From contig JAPLRU010000063.1 in assembly GCA_026399025.1 (NCBI GenBank), forward strand, positions 55,636 to 93,394: a DNA stretch of 37,759 bases. The letters are read 5' to 3'. Under the pieces are notes generated by a model. It did no database searches, was not told where the DNA came from, and was given only the letters and a program-made list of their open reading frames with translations. Made by a program: the position numbers and the translations under genes. The DNA comes from Methylobacter sp. GTDB lineage: Bacteria; Pseudomonadota; Gammaproteobacteria; Methylococcales; Methylomonadaceae. This document shows, one piece after another, positions 33,518-37,759 of the stretch. Position 1 is the stretch's first letter. The number at the start of each line of letters is the position of its first letter.

Positions 33518-36001
33518 ATGCCGACTGTTCCTTCCGCCAAAATTTTATATATAGAAGACGATTTAGGTCTTGCCGAGTTGGTGCGCATCAAGCTCAAGCG
33601 CGATAGTTATCATGTTGTTCATGCGTCAATGGGGCATCAAGCCTTGGTGCTGATGCATGACCAGGATTTTGATATAGTACTGATCGATTTTTATTTGCCG
33701 GACATGAATGGCCTGGAGGTATTAAAGGCTATTCAGGCATTGAAGCATAAATCTACCTGCATCATGATTTCCGGTGTCGATGATATGCAGTTGGTGGTCA
33801 ATGCGATTAAGCAAGGCGCGGAGGATTTTGTGCTCAAGGACGCGGGGGGCGCTTATTTAGAATTACTGCCGACGACGCTGGGCAAGGTGTTGCTTAAGCA
33901 GCGCTTGATTGCGGAAAAAGAAGCGGCCGAACTGGAAAAAAACAAAAGCGAGGCGTTTTATCGTTCCTTAATTGAGCATACCAATATTGTCGCTTGGGAA
34001 TATCTGCCGAACGCCGGGCGCTTCAGTTATGTTTCCGCGCAAGCGGAAAAGCTGACCGGACATAGCTTGGAAGAATGGACTTCGGAAGGCTTTTGGGAAG
34101 CAAGCTTATACCCTGAAGATTATGCAAAAGTGATCGGATTTTGTTCCTCTCCAGCGCATAGGCAGGAGGAAATGGGGCTTGAATTTCGGCTGCTGACAAA
34201 AAACGGCAGTGAAATTTGGCTTAGGCAATTGGTGTCGGTCGTGGAAATAGACCCTGAGCGCTGTTGTGTCTTGCGCGGCTTTTTGATCGATATTACCGAA
34301 TCAAAACACGCTATGGAAAAGCAACGTCTGGCGGAGCTGGTATTCGACAGTATTCATGAAGGGATTATGATTACCGATGCCGATAATTGCATCGAAATCG
34401 TCAACCCGGCATTCAGTAAAATTACCGGCTATAGCGCCGCCGAAGTTAAAGGACAAAATCCGCGCATACTCAGCTCGGGACTGCAAAGCGCCGATTTTTA
34501 TGCGGAATTATGGCGCTCTCTAAATGATCATGGCTACTGGGAAGGCGAAATTTGGAACCGACATAAAAACGGGCGCATGTTTGCCGAATCGACCTCGATT
34601 TCCTATGTTTATGACGAAGTCGGCAACATTAAACGGCACATCGCCATTTTTGGCGACGTGACCGAAAAAAAACAAGCCGAAGAAAAAATTTATTACCAGG
34701 CCAATTACGACCCGCTAACCGACCTGCCCAACCGTCAGCTGTTTCAAGACCGGCTACATTTAGCGGTAGCGTCGGCCAAGCGCAACAACACCAAACTGGC
34801 CTTATTGTTTATCGACCTTGACCGGTTTAAGGAAGTTAATGACAGCGCCGGGCATGAGGCGGGCGACCGCTTGCTGATGCAAGTGGCAAAGCGCTTGAAT
34901 GAATGCGTCCGCGAAAGCGATACGCTGGCGCGTTTGGGCGGCGATGAGTTTACCGTTATTCTGAATAATTTAAGCAATAACTTTGACATAGAGCATATTG
35001 CCAAGACCATGCTGGAATTGCTGGAACAGCCGTTTTCCCTGGCGGCAGGCGTGGATGCGGCTATTTCCGCAAGCATCGGCATTGCAATGTATCCTGCCGA
35101 TGGCGAGGACGATGCAACGCTGATCCGCTATGCCGATGCCGCGATGTACCGGGTTAAAGAAACCGGCAGGAATGGCTTTGAGTTTTTTACCGCTGAAATG
35201 AATCGTGAAGCGGGTAAACACCAAAAGTTTAAAATCGCCTTTAAGGACAGCTTGCACAAAGGCGAGTTTAAAGTGTTCTTTCAGCCGATTTGGCGCTTGA
35301 GTGACGGTCAGATCATGGAAGTGGAGGCTTTGTTGCGTTGGCAACACCCTGAATGGGGCATGGTGATGCCGGATGAGTTTATTCCCGTTGCCGAAGAGAG
35401 CGGCTTTATCCATGAGCTGAGTCTGTTTGTGCTTAACGAGGCCGTTACACAAATTAAAGCTTGGGATGAGTGCAAGGAATGGGAATTGAATAAAGTCTCT
35501 GTCGCCATCAACCTATCGCCGACCCAATTCCGCCAATTGGATGACTGGATAGCTCAATTGCACGCTATTTTGTCCGACTATGCTATTGAGCCGCATAGAA
35601 TTAAACTTGAAATTACCGAGACGGCATTGATGGGCGACACCCTTAAACTGATGGAAACTTTAACCCATGCCCAGGCATCGGGCATCGGAATTTCCTTGGA
35701 TGATTTCGGCACCGGCTTTTCTTCGCTGTCCAGAATAAGCGGCATGCCACTGAATTTCATTAAAATCGATCGTAGTTTTGTTAACAAAATAGGCCGGCAA
35801 GGACAATGCAATGTTATTGAAGCCATTATTTCGATGTCCCATAGCATGAATTGCCAAGTCATTGCCGAAGGTATTGAAACTAAAGAACAGCTGGAATACC
35901 TGAAGCAACTGGGCTGCAACCTGGGACAAGGTTTTTTGTGCAGTCGGCCTGTGCCGGCCTCGGATTTGCTAGCGCTTTTACACAAAGGTGTTTTTGGTTG
36001 A
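33518..36001 (+). CDS. REC-PAS-PAS-GGDEF-EAL c-di-GMP signalling protein
   Basis: An 827-aa cytoplasmic protein. The ATG at 33518 gives the natural start of the receiver (MPTVPSAKILYIEDD). The receiver (1-120) has phospho-acceptor D57 in LIDFYLPDMNGLE. Two PAS domains follow (about 145-275 and 280-405), then a GGDEF domain with intact GGDEF (474-478) and an RxxD inhibition site (RESD) five residues before it, and an EAL domain with EAL at 603-605 plus EITETALM and DDFGTGFSSL, so both halves look catalytically competent. It probably switches between making and breaking c-di-GMP in response to phosphorylation and PAS input (inference). It follows the CheY-like gene in one unit. Confidence 0.93.
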   Translation: MPTVPSAKILYIEDDLGLAELVRIKLKRDSYHVVHASMGHQALVLMHDQDFDIVLIDFYLPDMNGLEVLKAIQALKHKSTCIMISGVDDMQLVVNAIKQGAEDFVLKDAGGAYLELLPTTLGKVLLKQRLIAEKEAAELEKNKSEAFYRSLIEHTNIVAWEYLPNAGRFSYVSAQAEKLTGHSLEEWTSEGFWEASLYPEDYAKVIGFCSSPAHRQEEMGLEFRLLTKNGSEIWLRQLVSVVEIDPERCCVLRGFLIDITESKHAMEKQRLAELVFDSIHEGIMITDADNCIEIVNPAFSKITGYSAAEVKGQNPRILSSGLQSADFYAELWRSLNDHGYWEGEIWNRHKNGRMFAESTSISYVYDEVGNIKRHIAIFGDVTEKKQAEEKIYYQANYDPLTDLPNRQLFQDRLHLAVASAKRNNTKLALLFIDLDRFKEVNDSAGHEAGDRLLMQVAKRLNECVRESDTLARLGGDEFTVILNNLSNNFDIEHIAKTMLELLEQPFSLAAGVDAAISASIGIAMYPADGEDDATLIRYADAAMYRVKETGRNGFEFFTAEMNREAGKHQKFKIAFKDSLHKGEFKVFFQPIWRLSDGQIMEVEALLRWQHPEWGMVMPDEFIPVAEESGFIHELSLFVLNEAVTQIKAWDECKEWELNKVSVAINLSPTQFRQLDDWIAQLHAILSDYAIEPHRIKLEITETALMGDTLKLMETLTHAQASGIGISLDDFGTGFSSLSRISGMPLNFIKIDRSFVNKIGRQGQCNVIEAIISMSHSMNCQVIAEGIETKEQLEYLKQLGCNLGQGFLCSRPVPASDLLALLHKGVFG

Positions 36002-36345
36002 TTTGTAATTATTCAGCCACGGATGCACACTAAGGTAACTCGCACTAATAAATCCCCCACAGCTTCGTTCCCACGCTCCGGCGTCACTGTCATTAAGTTA
36101 AGGATTTTAGTAAGCGCTAGTTTCCAAGCTCCAGCTTGGGAATTCAGTGTAGGAAGCTCCAGCTTCCCGTCTCGCAAAGCTGGAGCGTTGCCGGATGAAT
36201 TCCCACGCCGGAGCCTGGAAACTTTCGGGGCTGGGGGTATTTATTGCGAGTTGCCTAATAAACACAACTTAGATGACTTACCCGGAGTCATTCATTAACT
36301 TGCCCATTTTCCGGTCAATAATTTTGCAAACGGCTCAATAGCGTG
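36002..36345. repeat. Intergenic REP-like hairpin cluster
   Basis: A 344-bp gap with short palindromes and no gene. GTTCCCACGCTCCGG at 36067-36081 is the same 15-mer as at 874-888. Further hairpins are CCAAGCTCCAGCTTGG (about 36123-36138) and GGAAGCTCCAGCTTCC (about 36152-36167), plus AAAGCTGGAGC nearby and CCCACGCCGGAGCC (about 36204-36217). It is a dispersed repeat island between a c-di-GMP gene and the TonB receptor gene; the receptor promoter must lie in its right part. Confidence 0.6.
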
Positions 36346-37759
36346 ATGATAAATATAAATATAAAAAACGCCCTGATTTTAGGGATCGTGTTTACCGGCT
36401 TGGGCATGGTTACCGTGCAAGCGGCTGCCGAGGCGGAAGTGGTTGAACTTAGCCTGGAAGAGCTAATGGATGTAAAAGTCTATTCAGCTGCTAAAAAAGA
36501 GCAGGCATTGGCAGATACCGCAGCCGCCGCTTTTGTCATTACCCAGGAAGATATTCGCCGCTCCGGGGCAACCAGTATTCCGGACGCGTTGCGTATGGCT
36601 CCGGGCGTACAAGTGGCACAAATAAATGCTCATGACTGGGCAATTACCATACGCGGATTTAATGATCGGTTTTCCAATAAACTGTTGGTGCTGGTTGATG
36701 GTCGCACCGTCTATTCTCCGTTATTTTCCGGTACTTATTGGAGTGCGCAGGACATGGTCATGGAGGATATAGACCGCATCGAAGTCATACGCGGCCCCGG
36801 CGGCACGGTGTGGGGAGCCAATGCGGTTAACGGCGTGATCAACATCCGCACCAAACACAGTAAAAATACCCAGGGCGGATTGGTGTCCGCACAAGGCGGC
36901 AATTACCAGAATGGCGGCTCGGTTCGTTATGGCGGCGAGCTGGGTCAAGACGGCAGTTACCGGGTTTATGCCAAAGGCAAACAGAATAGCGATTATCTTA
37001 ACAGCCAAAACCAGAATGCCCATGATCAATGGAATGCCGGACAAGGCGGTTTCCGTGCCGATTACGCGCTGACCGGGAAAGACCAGTTATCTTTTAGCGG
37101 CGATATTCAGGAAATGGCAGGCGATGAAACCATCAATTTCAGACCTAACATTGACAGCTCGATGTCGCAAAGAAATGCCAATGTTACGGCGAAACTAAGC
37201 CATAAAACCGAAGATGGCGAGTGGTATCTGCAAAGTTTTTATTTAACCGATGAGCGGCGCAGCTATTCCATGAATTATCTTATTGATACTTTTGATATGG
37301 AGTTTCAGCACAATCTCCAGGCCGGGAAGCGTAATGCCGTTACCTGGGGTTTGGATTACCGCTTGGTGGCCGATAAGTTGACCGACTTTAACGGCGTGTC
37401 TTTTAATCCTGACAGCCGGGAAACCCAGTTGTTCAGCGCTTTTTTACAGGATCAATTTAGCATTACCGACGGCCTGAGACTGACGCTCGGCAGCAAGATC
37501 GAACATAACGATTATTCCGGTTTTGAATACCAGCCCAACGCGCGTTTATTATGGAAACTCAACGAAAATCACAGCACTTGGACGAGCATATCGCGTGCCG
37601 TGCGTGTACCCTCACGTAGTTTTCAAGATATGAATATCAGCTTGTACAGAGTTAGACTGCCTTTCCCCCCTTTTAATACAATGGAAGGGGCGATAGTCGG
37701 CGATGCCGGGGTTAAATCGGAACAAGTGACGGCATTCGAATGGGGCTATCGCGGGCAGA
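36346..37759 (+). CDS. TonB-dependent outer-membrane receptor, 3' end outside window
   Basis: The frame from ATG 36346 stays open to the window end (471 codons). It opens with a signal peptide (NALILGIVFTGLGMVTVQAA) and a TonB-box-like LSLEELMDVKVYSAA. The plug domain follows: ADTAAAAFVITQEDIRRSGA, SIPDALRMAPGVQVAQI, ITIRGFNDRFSNKLLVLVDG, RTVYSPLFSGTYW, and DIDRIEVIRGPGGTVWGANA with VNGVINI. Beta-barrel strands begin after about residue 180 (the SISRAVRVPSRSF segment is typical). Substrate unknown; iron or vitamin uptake is possible. Full length in this family is about 650-700 residues, so roughly two thirds is visible. Confidence 0.9.
   Translation, partial: MININIKNALILGIVFTGLGMVTVQAAAEAEVVELSLEELMDVKVYSAAKKEQALADTAAAAFVITQEDIRRSGATSIPDALRMAPGVQVAQINAHDWAITIRGFNDRFSNKLLVLVDGRTVYSPLFSGTYWSAQDMVMEDIDRIEVIRGPGGTVWGANAVNGVINIRTKHSKNTQGGLVSAQGGNYQNGGSVRYGGELGQDGSYRVYAKGKQNSDYLNSQNQNAHDQWNAGQGGFRADYALTGKDQLSFSGDIQEMAGDETINFRPNIDSSMSQRNANVTAKLSHKTEDGEWYLQSFYLTDERRSYSMNYLIDTFDMEFQHNLQAGKRNAVTWGLDYRLVADKLTDFNGVSFNPDSRETQLFSAFLQDQFSITDGLRLTLGSKIEHNDYSGFEYQPNARLLWKLNENHSTWTSISRAVRVPSRSFQDMNISLYRVRLPFPPFNTMEGAIVGDAGVKSEQVTAFEWGYRGQ

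Overview
The window reads as a chromosomal segment of a gammaproteobacterium. The ftsY-ftsE-ftsX-rpoH order, the DUF2909 and TIGR02647 small proteins and the CtaG/SURF1-type aa3 oxidase operon all point there. The abundant bacteriohemerythrin-type protein, the aa3 oxidase and the style of the dispersed GC-rich palindromes suggest a methanotroph-like member (Methylococcales). That last step is inference: no methane or methanol oxidation gene lies in the window.

Layout: (1) 1-800, the 3' part of a flavoprotein (halogenase/reductase-like). (2) 820-1200, a nested palindromic repeat. (3) 1460-5158, a very large NfnL+NfnS-like (GltD-like plus PyrK-like) oxidoreductase in one reading frame, interrupted by an in-frame TAG at the domain junction. 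(4) 5349-8798, minus strand, a defence-like island: membrane protein, P-loop ATPase and winged-helix/TPR protein that look like a split STAND system, followed by a RelE/ParE-type toxin-antitoxin pair. (5) 9124-13209, assorted accessory genes: DUF1640 coiled coil, PHB-depolymerase-like esterase with a membrane partner, EthD protein with a divergent LysR regulator, a 40-codon membrane ORF, and a truncated HepT relic. (6) 13219-15591, a large lipoprotein and a bacteriohemerythrin. (7) 15903-22411, cytochrome c oxidase operon: coxB, coxA, a 32-aa membrane protein, ctaG, coxC, then (after a terminator and a minus-strand DUF2909 gene) SURF1 and a CxxxC thioredoxin-like protein. (8) 22422-27028, a single ORF that joins heme A synthase (CtaA) to the SRP receptor FtsY, followed by ftsE, ftsX and rpoH, with a perfect CIRCE operator in front of rpoH. 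(9) 27167-32782, minus-strand genes: TIGR02647 protein, O-methyltransferase, diguanylate cyclase, and a four-gene unit aguB-like / hot-dog-like / YgjP-like metallopeptidase / fructosamine kinase. (10) 33056-36001, a CheY-like receiver followed by a REC-PAS-PAS-GGDEF-EAL protein. (11) 36346-end, the 5' part of a TonB-dependent receptor.

Strongest points for a second look: the CtaA-FtsY fusion, which also lacks the usual ctaB neighbour; the split STAND operon, in which the membrane protein carries two copies and the ATPase one copy of the same short Asn/Gln/Gly motif; the amber codon that splits the NfnL and NfnS halves; and the CIRCE element controlling rpoH. No rRNA, tRNA, CRISPR array or complete insertion sequence was recognised.
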